NCBI GenBank assembly: GCA_963714145.1
Contig: OY970235.1
Span: 1,860,001-1,924,000 of the forward strand
Source of the DNA: JBBWZH01 sp035544115
GTDB lineage: Bacteria; Actinomycetota; Actinomycetes; Mycobacteriales; CADCTP01
Length of the DNA stretch: 64,000 nucleotides
Reading direction: 5' to 3'
In this document: positions 32,423-41,214 of the stretch, in pieces
Position numbering within the stretch: position 1 is the first letter of the stretch
Layout: every line of letters begins with the position of its first letter
The notes under the pieces: model-generated
The model's input: only the letters and a program-made list of their open reading frames with translations
Told to the model about the DNA's origin: nothing
Databases searched by the model: none
Made by a program: the position numbers and the translations under genes

Positions 32423-33835
32423 ATGCTCAATTCAGCTGCCGGTGTGGGTTCCGGCGAGGTGTGCCGGCTGGTGCTGGTCGGCCCGTCGTCCACGGTCGAG
32501 CTGGCGGTTCCCGCGCACGTACCGCTCGCGGACCTGATGCCCACCCTGCTCGGGCATCTCGGCCCGGAGCTGGCCGACCGCGGGCACGCGCACGGCGGGT
32601 GGGTGCTGCAGCGGCTGGGGGAGCCGCCGCTCGCCGAGGATCGCGGGATCGCCGCGCTCGGCCTGTACGACGGTGACGTTCTGCATCTACGCGGCCGCAC
32701 CGCCCAACTGCCGCAGGCCGACTTCGACGACCTCGTCGACGGCGTCGCGACCGGAGTGTCCGGCCGCGCCGACCGGTGGGGCGCGGCGGCGACGCGGCGG
32801 CTGACGCTCGCCCTCGTCGGGGTCGCGCTCGCGGCCGGCGCCGCGGTCATCCCGGCCACCGGCGCGGGCACCTTCGCCGCGGCCGCCGGCGGCATCGTCG
32901 CGGCGCTGCTGCTGGTGGCGGCCGCGGCCGCCTCCCGGGCCTGGGCCGACGCCGCGGCGGGCACGCTGCTCGCCGCCGGCGCGGTCGGCTTCGCCGGTAT
33001 GGGCGGGCTCGCACTGCCGGCCGGCGATCGCGCCGCCCGGTGGGGCCCGGCCCTGCTGACCGGGCCGGGACTGCTCGCCGCCGCGGCCGCGGCGGCCACG
33101 GCCGCCGTGCTGGCGCGGGCCGCGCTCGGCGGCACCGCCCGCGGTTTCCTGACCGCGACCGGAGCCGGGGCGCTCGTCGCCCTCGGCGGGCTGCTCTCGA
33201 CCGCGGCCGGCGTCGGCCGGGCCGGAGCGGCCGCCGTCGTGCTGGCCACGGCACTGCTGCTCCGGGCGGTCGTTCCGGTCCTGGCCGCGCGCCTCGCCGG
33301 CCTGCGGATCAGACCGCTGCCGGGCAGCGCCACGGAGTTCCAGCAGGACATCGACCCGGAGCCGGCCGGGGCCGTGCTGGCCGGCGCGGAGTCGGCGATC
33401 GGCTACCTGGTGGCGATGTACGTAGGCCTGGGCGCGGTCGAGGCCGGCTGCCTGGCCGTGCTCGCCTCGGCACCCGGCTGGGCGCCGCGGGCGTTGACCG
33501 CGGTGGCGTCGTTCCTGCTCCTGCTGAACGGCCGCGATCTGGTCGGCGCGTGGCAGCGGCTGGCCGCGCTCGGGCCCGGCCTGGTCGGTGCCGCGGCGGT
33601 GCTGGCCGCGGGCACCGCGACGGCGACCCCGCAGCACCGGCTCGTCATCGTCGCCGCGCTCGTCATCCTCGCCGGCCTGCTGGTCGCGGCGGCCCGGCTG
33701 CTGCCGGGCCGCCGGCTGCTGCCGTACTGGGGGCGGCTCGCCGACCTCGGCCAGTCAGCCGCTGCCCTCGCCGTGGTGCCGCTCGTGCTGGCGGTGCTCC
33801 AGCTGTACGCCCGGGTGCGTGCCGGATGGGCGTGA
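32423..33835 (+). CDS. eccD: EccD, ubiquitin-like/multispan membrane channel protein of the type VII secretion system
   Basis: This 470-residue protein has an N-terminal ubiquitin-like (YukD-type) domain of about 90 residues, including CRLVLVGPSSTVELAVPAHVP and LYDGDVLHLR. About eleven hydrophobic Ala/Leu/Val-rich transmembrane helices follow, from residue 125 to the C-terminus. EccD dimers form the membrane vestibule of the ESX channel. ATG at 32423 has AGGA 6 bp upstream. The eccB gene starts 42 bp downstream on the same strand, so the two are probably co-transcribed with the esx genes. Confidence 0.9.
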   Translation: MLNSAAGVGSGEVCRLVLVGPSSTVELAVPAHVPLADLMPTLLGHLGPELADRGHAHGGWVLQRLGEPPLAEDRGIAALGLYDGDVLHLRGRTAQLPQADFDDLVDGVATGVSGRADRWGAAATRRLTLALVGVALAAGAAVIPATGAGTFAAAAGGIVAALLLVAAAAASRAWADAAAGTLLAAGAVGFAGMGGLALPAGDRAARWGPALLTGPGLLAAAAAAATAAVLARAALGGTARGFLTATGAGALVALGGLLSTAAGVGRAGAAAVVLATALLLRAVVPVLAARLAGLRIRPLPGSATEFQQDIDPEPAGAVLAGAESAIGYLVAMYVGLGAVEAGCLAVLASAPGWAPRALTAVASFLLLLNGRDLVGAWQRLAALGPGLVGAAAVLAAGTATATPQHRLVIVAALVILAGLLVAAARLLPGRRLLPYWGRLADLGQSAAALAVVPLVLAVLQLYARVRAGWA

Positions 33836-33877
33836 TCCCGCAGGTGGGCCGGATGGGCGTGAGCTGGGAGGTGTGCC

Positions 33878-35308
33878 GTGCACAGCAGGCGTGACCAGGT
33901 CCAGGCGCATACGTTCATGGTCGGGCGGCTCGTCTCGGCCCTGTTGCAGGGCGAGCCGGACCTGGCGGTGCCGCCGACCCGCCGCACCCCGCTCGGGCTG
34001 ATCATCGGGTCGGTGCTGGCCGCGATCGTCGTGGCCGGCGTGGCGGTCCTGGCGCTCCTCGCGCCCGGCGGCGCGACCGGGTGGCGGAAGCCGGGCACGT
34101 TGATCGTCGAGAAGCAGACCGGCAACCGGTTCGTCCTGCTCGACGGGCGGCTCCGGCCGGTGCTGAACTACGCGTCGGCCCGGCTGCTGCTCGGCTCGAA
34201 GCCGACGGTCGACTCGGTGCGCACGTCCGCACTCGCCGACGTGCCGCGCGGCGCTGCCGTCGGCATCCTGGGGGCGCCGGACTCGCTGCCGGACCCCGGC
34301 AGCCCGCACGGTGGGCCGTGGCTGGTCTGCGGTACGTCCACCGCCGACAGCAACGGACCTGGCAGCCGGCCGGCGGTGGCGCTGCGGATCGGCGCGGCAG
34401 CCGACACCCGACCGGTGCCGGACGGCCAGGCGGTGCTGGTCCGCACCACCGACGGCACGAGATACCTGGCGTGGCGGGACCGGCGGCTGCGGCTGGCGGC
34501 CCCGTGGGTGGAACGGGCGCTGGGGCTCGACGACAGCGCCGCCGTCCCGGTCCGCGACAGTTGGATCAACGCGCTGCCGGCCGGCCCCGACCTCGGGCCG
34601 CAGCCGCTGCCCGGCCGGGGTGGTCCGGGTCCGGTCCTCGACGGCCGGCCGAGCCGGGTCGGGCAGGTGTTCGTCGTGCACGGCACCGGTGTGGCGGCGC
34701 GGTTCTACCAGTTGTCCACCGGCGGCCTGGTGCCGGCGACGGCGACCGCGACAGCGCTCGCCCTCGGCGACCCGGACGCCGCGGTGGCCTACCGCGACCA
34801 GCCGCCGCAGCCGTTCGAGTTGAGCCCCACCGCGCTGGGATCGGCCACGGTGCTGCCGGCGCCAGGCTGGCAGGCGCAAGCGCCCGGGACGCCGCCGGCA
34901 GTGGTGGCCGGCGGCGCCGGCAGCTCGACGGTGCCGTGCGTCCAGGCCGTGCCCGGCGCCGACCGTCCGACCGTCTCGGTCGTGACGGCACCCGCCGAGG
35001 TGGCCGGTGACTCCACCGTGGGTGGACCAGCACTGGTCCGCGACGCGCGGACCGCCGACCTGGTCGCCGTCCGCCCGGGTGCTGGCCTGCTGGCCCGCAC
35101 CCAGCCCGCACCGGGGCTGCCGGGCGCCGGGCTCTACCTCGTCACCGAGGACGGCGCGAAGTACCCGGTGGCGAGCGCCGACGCGGCCGACGCGCTGGGC
35201 CAGCCGGTCTCCTCGGCGGTCGCGATGCCAGCCGACCTGCTGGCGCTGCTGCCGACCGGGCCGGTGCTGGACCGGCTCGGGAATGGAGGTGGTGCCGCTG
35301 GCACCTAG
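33878..35308 (+). CDS. eccB: EccB, periplasmic-side core component of the type VII secretion system
   Basis: This 476-residue protein opens with MHSRRDQVQAHTFMVGRLVS, the EccB hallmark (HxFxxxRxxxALxxxxP). One transmembrane helix (LGLIIGSVLAAIVVAGVAVL, about residues 45-66) precedes a large extracytoplasmic domain with WRKPGTLIVEKQTGNRFVLL and LRPVLNYASARLLLG. Two Cys (WLVCGTS and VPCVQAV) could form the conserved disulphide. The GTG start has GGGAGG 5 bp upstream. The stop lies 47 bp before the first esx gene. Confidence 0.95.
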   Translation: MHSRRDQVQAHTFMVGRLVSALLQGEPDLAVPPTRRTPLGLIIGSVLAAIVVAGVAVLALLAPGGATGWRKPGTLIVEKQTGNRFVLLDGRLRPVLNYASARLLLGSKPTVDSVRTSALADVPRGAAVGILGAPDSLPDPGSPHGGPWLVCGTSTADSNGPGSRPAVALRIGAAADTRPVPDGQAVLVRTTDGTRYLAWRDRRLRLAAPWVERALGLDDSAAVPVRDSWINALPAGPDLGPQPLPGRGGPGPVLDGRPSRVGQVFVVHGTGVAARFYQLSTGGLVPATATATALALGDPDAAVAYRDQPPQPFELSPTALGSATVLPAPGWQAQAPGTPPAVVAGGAGSSTVPCVQAVPGADRPTVSVVTAPAEVAGDSTVGGPALVRDARTADLVAVRPGAGLLARTQPAPGLPGAGLYLVTEDGAKYPVASADAADALGQPVSSAVAMPADLLALLPTGPVLDRLGNGGGAAGT

Positions 35309-35355
35309 CGCACGGCAAGCCCACCAGGAAATCGACGAACGCCAGGAGGAAACAA

Positions 35356-35652
35356 ATGCCACTCCAGTACGGGATGGACGACGGGAAGCTCAAGGGCATC
35401 ATCGATGCCACCAACTACGCGTTGGGCCGGATGGCCGGCGTGGACCGGACAGTCACGGACGAGGCGGGGTTCTACATCAGCGTCAACAACTCCGACTCCG
35501 GCCGCATCATGCAGAGCAGCGTCCAAGACTGGTGCGAGAAGTTCGGCAAGATCCGCGGCGATCTCGACCAGCTCAACTACAACGTCGCGCAGCTCCGGTT
35601 GAACAATGTGCGGGTCAGCACCGGTGCCGTCGACCTGGCCCTGGGCAACTAG
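35356..35652 (+). CDS. Small Esx-like (WXG100-type) protein, non-canonical turn
   Basis: 98 residues, predicted helical hairpin. The central turn reads DWCEKFGK rather than W-X-G, so it keeps the Trp but has Glu for Gly, and it carries an unusual Cys. An excellent AGGAGG lies before the ATG. Position directly after eccB and 33 bp before a second protein of similar size matches the classical esxB-esxA pair, which is secreted as a heterodimer by ESX systems. The assignment as Esx rests on size, helicity and context. Confidence 0.7.
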   Translation: MPLQYGMDDGKLKGIIDATNYALGRMAGVDRTVTDEAGFYISVNNSDSGRIMQSSVQDWCEKFGKIRGDLDQLNYNVAQLRLNNVRVSTGAVDLALGN

Positions 35653-35685
35653 CCGGACCCCACCAGCCAACGAAAGGAGAAAACA

Positions 35686-35970
35686 ATGCCCTTCCTCATC
35701 CAGCACGACGGCGCCGACGACTCGGCCGACGTGATCGGAAAGGCAGTCCAGGATCTGGGCACGATCCTCGGCGACCTCAACCAGGCCCTCCACGATATGG
35801 ACCAGGCGGTGCAGGGCCAGGCGTCGCCGATCTGGGCGGACCAGCAGAAGGCGTGGAACGAGGACTACGGCGCGATGGAGACGAGCCTCGGTACGGGCCA
35901 CAAGACGCTCCTCAACATTCACGCGCTGTTCCGCGACGGCGACGCGAACGGCGCCCGGATCTTCCTGTAA
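35686..35970 (+). CDS. Second small Esx-like (WXG100-type) protein
   Basis: 94 residues, mostly helical. The middle reads IWADQQKAWNEDYGAMETSL, again a Trp at the hairpin turn but WAD in place of WXG. The ATG has AAGGAG 7 bp upstream. It pairs with the preceding 98-residue protein as a likely heterodimeric partner and substrate of the adjacent EccBCD machine. A perfect palindrome starts 5 bp after its stop codon, suggesting that transcript levels drop here. Confidence 0.7.
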   Translation: MPFLIQHDGADDSADVIGKAVQDLGTILGDLNQALHDMDQAVQGQASPIWADQQKAWNEDYGAMETSLGTGHKTLLNIHALFRDGDANGARIFL

Positions 35971-35974
35971 TTCC

Positions 35975-36010
35975 GCTCCCCCGGAGTGCCGGCCGGCACT
36001 CCGGGGGAGC
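35975..36010 (+). terminator. Perfect 36-bp palindrome after the esx pair (attenuating terminator or RNA stabiliser)
   Basis: Bases 35975-36010 are completely self-complementary around a central GGCC. They form a hairpin with arms of 16 bp and a 4-base loop, starting GCTCCCCCGG. No U-run follows. Its place directly after the small esx genes and before further genes of the same operon is typical of elements that make esx transcripts more abundant than downstream ones. Confidence 0.75.
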
Positions 36011-36047
36011 GCCCCGTCGCTGACACCGATAGGAGAGTGCGACAGAA

Positions 36048-36512
36048 ATGGCCGACTCCGGCAAAGTGCCACCCGGGAAGATCACCGCGTTCGACCGGGG
36101 GCAGTACGACAACCTCACCAACTGGGTCGACGGCGTCGACCAGGATCTCACCAAGAACATCAACAAGCCCAAGGCCGGCGTACGTATCGACGCGACGCTC
36201 GGCAGTGGCATCTTCCCGGGTTCGTCCGGCTGGACGCCGGCGGCGAACCTCATCGCGAACGCGAAGGCATTCGGTCAGTCGTGGGTCGAGCAGTCCGGCG
36301 CGCTCAGCAAGGACTGGGAGCAGTTCGTCCCCGCTCTGCGCGCCGCGCGGGACGTCTTCGAGAACACCAACGACCTCGCCAACTACAGCGCCACGGCCTT
36401 CCTGAACGATTTCCCGGACGTCGCCGGGCCGGGCACCGGCGGCCCGTCCGCGCCGCCCGCGTCCGCGCCGCCCGCGTCGCCGCCGCCTGCGTCGCCGCCG
36501 GCCAGCGGCTGA
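36048..36512 (+). CDS. ESX-locus helical protein with Pro/Ala/Ser-rich tail
   Basis: 154 residues. The first 115 are helical with several Trp (NWVDGVDQDL, SGWTPAANL, SWVEQSGALSKDWEQF). The last 30 are PPAS-type repeats typical of disordered ends. No signal peptide or membrane segment. GGAG lies about 12 bp before the ATG. Resembles an enlarged Esx/WXG100-superfamily protein and could be an ESX substrate or chaperone; the exact function is unknown. Confidence 0.6.
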   Translation: MADSGKVPPGKITAFDRGQYDNLTNWVDGVDQDLTKNINKPKAGVRIDATLGSGIFPGSSGWTPAANLIANAKAFGQSWVEQSGALSKDWEQFVPALRAARDVFENTNDLANYSATAFLNDFPDVAGPGTGGPSAPPASAPPASPPPASPPASG

Positions 36513-36546
36513 TGCCGAGCGGCCTACACCGGTAGGAGACCAGACC

Positions 36547-38748
36547 GTGGCTGATACGCCGCAGTACCCCGCCAACGACGGGGACTGGACCTTCGATCTC
36601 GCCCTGTCGGCGGTGACCGGGGGGGCATTCGACATCACGACGCCGGCCGCGCCGGCCGACGGATGGCTTACCTGGGATCCGCAGCTCAACGCGGACAACG
36701 CCGATGCCTGGTTCCGGCTGCCGAAGGTCCCCGGCACCGGGGGAGGCGACAAGGTCCTGTACGCCGTGAGCATCAACACGACGGCGCTCGACGCGTGGAC
36801 GACGGCGGTCGGCAACATCGGCTCGGTCATGGACGAGGTGCTCAAGGGCAACTACGGGCAGATGAGCACCGAGTCGCTCTACGACCTCTCGCAACTCGTC
36901 GACCGGCTCGCGCACTGGTTGGACCTGCGGTCCGGCGACTTTCACAAGTTCGCGACCGACATCAGCGGCGCGGGTTCGGCTTTCAAGGGGTCGGCGGCCT
37001 TCGTAATCGAACAGCGACTCGAGCAGTACGGTACCGGGCTGGACGACCTGCACACCCAGTTGACGGCGCAGAACACCGGCGGCGTGCCGACCGCGATCAG
37101 GAACGCCTACACCGCGTTGAGCAATTTCGGCGTCGCAATGGACAAGGCGTACTACCCGGTGGCGCAGTCGCTGTCTGACTACCCGCGCTCGCGGGTCGCG
37201 GCAGCGCTGCAGGCGGTCGACGACCACGTGCAGGCCGGAATGGCCCAGGTTCCCCTCGCCCACGCCGAGGACTACTGGCGAGCATGGCTGGCCAGGACCC
37301 CGGCGCCGAACGGGGAGACCGTGGACGTGACCCAGCAGGGCGGCTGGGACGCGATCGGCGCGGACATCACCAGCAACGTCAGGTCCTTCGTCAAAACGAC
37401 CCTGGACGCACCGGCGGTCCAGGCCATGACGGACCTGCGCAGTGCGTACGAGTCCAGCACCAGCACGATCGGCGCACTCGTCGCGCCGGCGACCCCGGCC
37501 ACGGTCCCGCCCGACGGCGGCGCCGGGGACGGTGCCGACCCTGGTGCGCCGGGCGGATCGCCGGACGCCGGCCCGCCGGGTGGGTCGCCGGACGCGGGTG
37601 GTGGGTCGCCGGGTGGGCCGGTGGACGTGGCGGCTGGCCCGCTGGGTGGCCCGCCGGACGCGGGTGGTGGGTCGCCGGGTGGGCCGGTGGACGTGGCGGC
37701 TGGCCCGCTGGGTGGCCCGCCGGGCGCCGGTGGTGGGCCGCTGGGCGGGCCGGTCGTTCTGGCGGCCGGCTCGCCGGGCGGCCTGCCCGGCGCCGGTGGT
37801 GGCCCGCCGGGCGGGACGGTTGACGCGGCGGCTGGCCTGCTGGACGGACCGGTCGACGTGGCGGCTGCGCCGGGCGGGCCGGACGGCCTCGATCCGAGCT
37901 TCGCCGCGGGTTTCAGCATCGGGGCCGTCAGGCCCTCGCCGCCCGCAACGGACCGACCGGACCGCACCGCCCGCGCCGGTCCCGCCCCCGAGTCGAGCGA
38001 CTTCACGAGCGGGCTGGACGCACCGCCTGGCGTCGTGGGTGGCCCGTCAGACAGCTCGCCCGGCGCGGGCGGACCGCCTGGTGGAGACCGCCGGGTGGGT
38101 AGCCCGCAGCCGTTCCCGCCCGGGAACGCGAACGGTGCCCACCGGATCGACCTGCCCACCACCTCGTCCGGGCTGCACCTGCCGGAGCTTCAGCCGCCCG
38201 GTGTCGCGGATGGTCCCGCCGGCGGCGGAGTGCCCGACCACGACCTTTCTGGCGCCGTCAGCAGCGGGCTGACCAGCATCGGCGGTCCGGGCGGCGGGGC
38301 CGGCCTGACCGGAAGCGGCCTGCCGGGCAGCAGCCAACATGGCGCCGTCGGCTTGCCGGCCGCGGCCGCCGGGTCGGGGGTCGTCGGGGGACCGGTGCGC
38401 GCCGGCCTCGGGCCGGCCGAGCTGATCGGCAGGCCGCCCGGCGCCGGAGCGTCCGGCGATATCACGGGTGGTGCCGGCCTCCCATTCCTCCCGCCGATGC
38501 TGGGTGGCACCGGTGGCGCGGGCCAGCAGCCCCGGGAGCGGGAACGGCAGGCCTGGCTCGCCGCGGACGAGAACGCCTGGGGGACCGACTTCGACGCCGC
38601 GGCCGGCGTGATCGGCCGTCTCGACGGCGTCGGGGACCTCGACGAGCCGCTTGCCGCCGCCCGGCCCGGCCGGCCCCGACCGGCCGTCCCTCGCCGCGAC
38701 GGCGCCGACCTGCCCGAGCGGACCGCGGCGTCAGCCGCCGCCGACTGA
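36547..38748 (+). CDS. Large Esx/PPE-like candidate substrate A, Gly/Pro-rich
   Basis: 733 residues. The helical N-terminus (about 300 residues) has WTFDLALSAVTGGAFDIT and NYGQMSTESLYDL. A long disordered Gly/Pro/Ala/Asp region (about 320-640) is built on 22-residue repeats. A conserved C-terminal end reads RERERQAWLAADENAWGTD then GVIGRLDGVGDLDE. The ERxxWLxEDExxWG...VIG signature is common at the C-termini of actinobacterial ESX-linked proteins. GTG start with TAGGAG 8 bp upstream. It is paralogous to the next gene. Probably secreted by the adjacent system and reminiscent of EspB/PPE layouts; no enzymatic motif seen. Confidence 0.7.
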   Translation: MADTPQYPANDGDWTFDLALSAVTGGAFDITTPAAPADGWLTWDPQLNADNADAWFRLPKVPGTGGGDKVLYAVSINTTALDAWTTAVGNIGSVMDEVLKGNYGQMSTESLYDLSQLVDRLAHWLDLRSGDFHKFATDISGAGSAFKGSAAFVIEQRLEQYGTGLDDLHTQLTAQNTGGVPTAIRNAYTALSNFGVAMDKAYYPVAQSLSDYPRSRVAAALQAVDDHVQAGMAQVPLAHAEDYWRAWLARTPAPNGETVDVTQQGGWDAIGADITSNVRSFVKTTLDAPAVQAMTDLRSAYESSTSTIGALVAPATPATVPPDGGAGDGADPGAPGGSPDAGPPGGSPDAGGGSPGGPVDVAAGPLGGPPDAGGGSPGGPVDVAAGPLGGPPGAGGGPLGGPVVLAAGSPGGLPGAGGGPPGGTVDAAAGLLDGPVDVAAAPGGPDGLDPSFAAGFSIGAVRPSPPATDRPDRTARAGPAPESSDFTSGLDAPPGVVGGPSDSSPGAGGPPGGDRRVGSPQPFPPGNANGAHRIDLPTTSSGLHLPELQPPGVADGPAGGGVPDHDLSGAVSSGLTSIGGPGGGAGLTGSGLPGSSQHGAVGLPAAAAGSGVVGGPVRAGLGPAELIGRPPGAGASGDITGGAGLPFLPPMLGGTGGAGQQPRERERQAWLAADENAWGTDFDAAAGVIGRLDGVGDLDEPLAAARPGRPRPAVPRRDGADLPERTAASAAAD
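37591..37722 (+). repeat. Two identical 66-bp tandem repeats in candidate substrate A
   Basis: Units 37591-37656 and 37657-37722 are identical base for base, and a third, diverged unit follows. Each encodes a 22-residue Gly/Pro/Ala segment with GGPVDVAAGPLGGPP. Identity over 66 bp points to recent duplication or gene conversion. Confidence 0.9.
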
Positions 38749-38800
38749 CCACGCCGCCAACTGACCACGCAGAGCGTTCGACACCGGCAGGGGAAGGACC

Positions 38801-41209
38801 ATGGCAGATCAGTCGTCGTACCCGCAGAACGACGGGGAATGGACCTACGATGTCGCGCTGAACGCGGTTACCGGCGCATCGTTCGACATAACGAAGCCGG
38901 CCGCCCCGGACGACGGATGGTTCACCTGGAAGAACTGGGACGCAAACGGCGCCGACATCTGGTACAAGCTCAAGGTCTTCTTCCACTGGGACACCCTCTA
39001 CGCCCTGAACTACAACACCAAGGCGCTCAAAGCGTGGGGGGCCGCTGTCGATGGAATCGAAGCGGTCATCAACGAGGTGCGGTCCGGCAACTACGGGCAG
39101 ATGAGCGCTCAGTCACTTTACGACTTCGAAACGCTGGTCGCCACCGCGGGGGATTGGCTGAACAACGAATCCGCCGACTTCCACAAGTTCGCGACCGATC
39201 TGAAAGACCCGAATTCGGGGGTGCAGGGGTCGGCCGGGGACGTCATCGCCGAACGCCTCAAGCACTACGGCGACTGGCTGGACGACCTGCACACGCAGCT
39301 GACGACAAAGAATGGAGTCGGCGTCCCGAGCGCGGTCCAGAGCGCCTACGACGCGCTGACCAGGTTCGGCTCGAACATGGCCGACGCGTGGGAGTACGGC
39401 GGCAGCGCACCGGTGTGGAGCTACCTGAGCGCCTTCCCCGGTCTGCACATCGACTGGTGGACGGACCAGGTCTACGACTTCACCGACCGGGCCATCGGCA
39501 GCCACCGCGGCTCCGGCCACAGCCTCAACTACTACCGGGGGAGGCTGTCGCAGTTTCCGGGACCGGATGGGACGCCCCTCGACATAACGACGCAGGCGAC
39601 CTGGGACGCGCTGAGCAATGACATCACCACCAGGCTGAAGCACGAGATCAAGGGCTGGCTCGACGGCCCGGCCGTGCAGGCGATGACGAACCTGCGCCAG
39701 GCCTACGAGGCCAGCTCGACTGCGATCGTCGCCCTCGTCGCCCCGGCGATCCCGCCGATCAGCATGCCCGGTGCCGGTGCCGGTGCCGGCGACCCGGGCT
39801 TGGGCGCGCCGGGTGGGCCGCCGGACGCGGCTGCGGGCATGCCGGGTGGGCTCGACCCGGGTGCCGGTCCGGCGGGTGGGCCGGACGCGGGTGCGGGCGC
39901 GGCGGGCGGGCTGGGTCCGGTGGATACGGCTGCTGGCCCGGCGGGTGGGCTTCCGGACCTGGGTGGTGGCCCGCCGGGCGGGCCGGTTGACGTGGCTGCC
40001 GGCCCGGCGGGTGGGTTCGATCCGGGTGCCGGTGCGCTGGGTGGGCTGGGTCCGGTGGACACGGCTGCTGGCCTGCCGGGTGGGCTCCCGGACGTGGGTG
40101 GCCCGCCGGGCGGCCCGGACGTGGCTGCCGGCCCGGCGGGTGGGTTCGACCCGACTGCCGGCCCGCTGGGTGGGCCGGGTCCGGTGGACACGGCCGCCGG
40201 CCCGGCGGGTGGGTTCGATCCGGGTGCCGGTGCGCTGGGTCCGGTGGACACGGCTGCTGGCCCGGCGGGTGGGTTCGATCCGGGTGCCGGTGCGCTGGGT
40301 GGGCTGGGTCCGGTGGACACGGCTGCTGGCCTGCCGGGTGGGCTTCCGGACCTGGGTGGCCCGCCGGGCGGCCCGGACGTGGCTGCCGGCCCGGCGGGTG
40401 GGCTGGGCGGGCTCATCCCTGGCGTGGGCCCGGGTCTCGTCGGCACCGCCCCGCCGCCTCCGTCCACAACGGACCGACCCGGCCAGAATGTGCTCGGCCC
40501 CCCGCCCCGCGGCACCGCGAACGGTCAGTCGCTACCGTCCGATGCGGCGCAAGGCCTCCACCCGTCGATTCCGGGAGCCAACGGCCCGGCCGGGCCGCAC
40601 CTGCCGGAGCTCCGGTCGCCCGCCCCGGGCGGTGCCCGGGCCGGCGGGCTGCCTGGCCTCGGTGGGCCGGGAGGCGTGGGCGGCCTGCCCGGCAGCGGAC
40701 TCACCGGGGTCGGCGGAGCAGGCGACACGGGCGGTCTTGCCGGCCGCAGCCTGGCCGGGAGCGGCCTGCCGGGAAGCGGTCTGCCCGGCAGCGGCCTGCC
40801 CGGCACCGCTCCGTCCGGTCTCAGCGGTTCGGGCGGAGCCGTGGCCGGGTCGGGCGCCGGTGCAGGACCGGCCGGCGCCTCCGGCGACTCCACGGGCGGC
40901 GGCGGTGTCCCGTTCTTCCCGCCGATGATGGGTGGCGCGGGCGCCGGTGCCGGCGCCGGTGAGAAGCCGCAGGAGCGGGAACGACAGACCTGGCTGTCCG
41001 AGGACGAGGACGTCTGGGGGACCGACGTCGACGCGGGTTCCGGTGTGATCGGCCGCTTCGACGACGTCGGGGACCTCGACGAGGCGCTCGTCGCCGCCCT
41101 ACCCGGCCAGGACCGGATCCACCCTGCCGCCCCCCGCCGCGGCGGCTCCGACCAGCCCGAACGCACCGCGGCGCAGCCGGCCGCGGCCCAACCGTCCACA
41201 GAGGAGTGA
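38801..41209 (+). CDS. Large Esx/PPE-like candidate substrate B, Gly/Pro-rich, paralogue of A
   Basis: 802 residues, same plan as the preceding gene. The N-terminus (EWTYDVALNAVTGASFDIT, NYGQMSAQSLYDFETLV, DFHKFATDL) aligns with protein A throughout its first 300 residues. The middle is a long Gly/Pro/Ala repeat region (about 320-640). The end reads QERERQTWLSEDEDVWGTD followed by GVIGRFDDVGDLDE. ATG has GGGGAAGG 4 bp upstream. The two genes clearly arose by tandem duplication. Likely exported through the neighbouring EccBCD complex (inference from family layout and context). Confidence 0.7.
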   Translation: MADQSSYPQNDGEWTYDVALNAVTGASFDITKPAAPDDGWFTWKNWDANGADIWYKLKVFFHWDTLYALNYNTKALKAWGAAVDGIEAVINEVRSGNYGQMSAQSLYDFETLVATAGDWLNNESADFHKFATDLKDPNSGVQGSAGDVIAERLKHYGDWLDDLHTQLTTKNGVGVPSAVQSAYDALTRFGSNMADAWEYGGSAPVWSYLSAFPGLHIDWWTDQVYDFTDRAIGSHRGSGHSLNYYRGRLSQFPGPDGTPLDITTQATWDALSNDITTRLKHEIKGWLDGPAVQAMTNLRQAYEASSTAIVALVAPAIPPISMPGAGAGAGDPGLGAPGGPPDAAAGMPGGLDPGAGPAGGPDAGAGAAGGLGPVDTAAGPAGGLPDLGGGPPGGPVDVAAGPAGGFDPGAGALGGLGPVDTAAGLPGGLPDVGGPPGGPDVAAGPAGGFDPTAGPLGGPGPVDTAAGPAGGFDPGAGALGPVDTAAGPAGGFDPGAGALGGLGPVDTAAGLPGGLPDLGGPPGGPDVAAGPAGGLGGLIPGVGPGLVGTAPPPPSTTDRPGQNVLGPPPRGTANGQSLPSDAAQGLHPSIPGANGPAGPHLPELRSPAPGGARAGGLPGLGGPGGVGGLPGSGLTGVGGAGDTGGLAGRSLAGSGLPGSGLPGSGLPGTAPSGLSGSGGAVAGSGAGAGPAGASGDSTGGGGVPFFPPMMGGAGAGAGAGEKPQERERQTWLSEDEDVWGTDVDAGSGVIGRFDDVGDLDEALVAALPGQDRIHPAAPRRGGSDQPERTAAQPAAAQPSTEE
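40001..40402 (+). repeat. Near-identical 144-bp direct repeats in candidate substrate B
   Basis: 40001-40144 recurs at 40259-40402 (offset 258 bp) with only about two differences. A shorter extra copy begins near 40199. The repeats encode GGFDPGAGALGGLGPVDTAA-type segments. All changes keep the reading frame, consistent with a length-variable disordered linker. Confidence 0.85.
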
Positions 41210-41214
41210 GGACC

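Noticed and set aside
28264..33351. EccC start at 33351
   Set aside because: The extra 360 codons are antisense to eccD and low complexity; GTG 32271 has AAGGAGG at the right distance and the normal EccC N-terminus.
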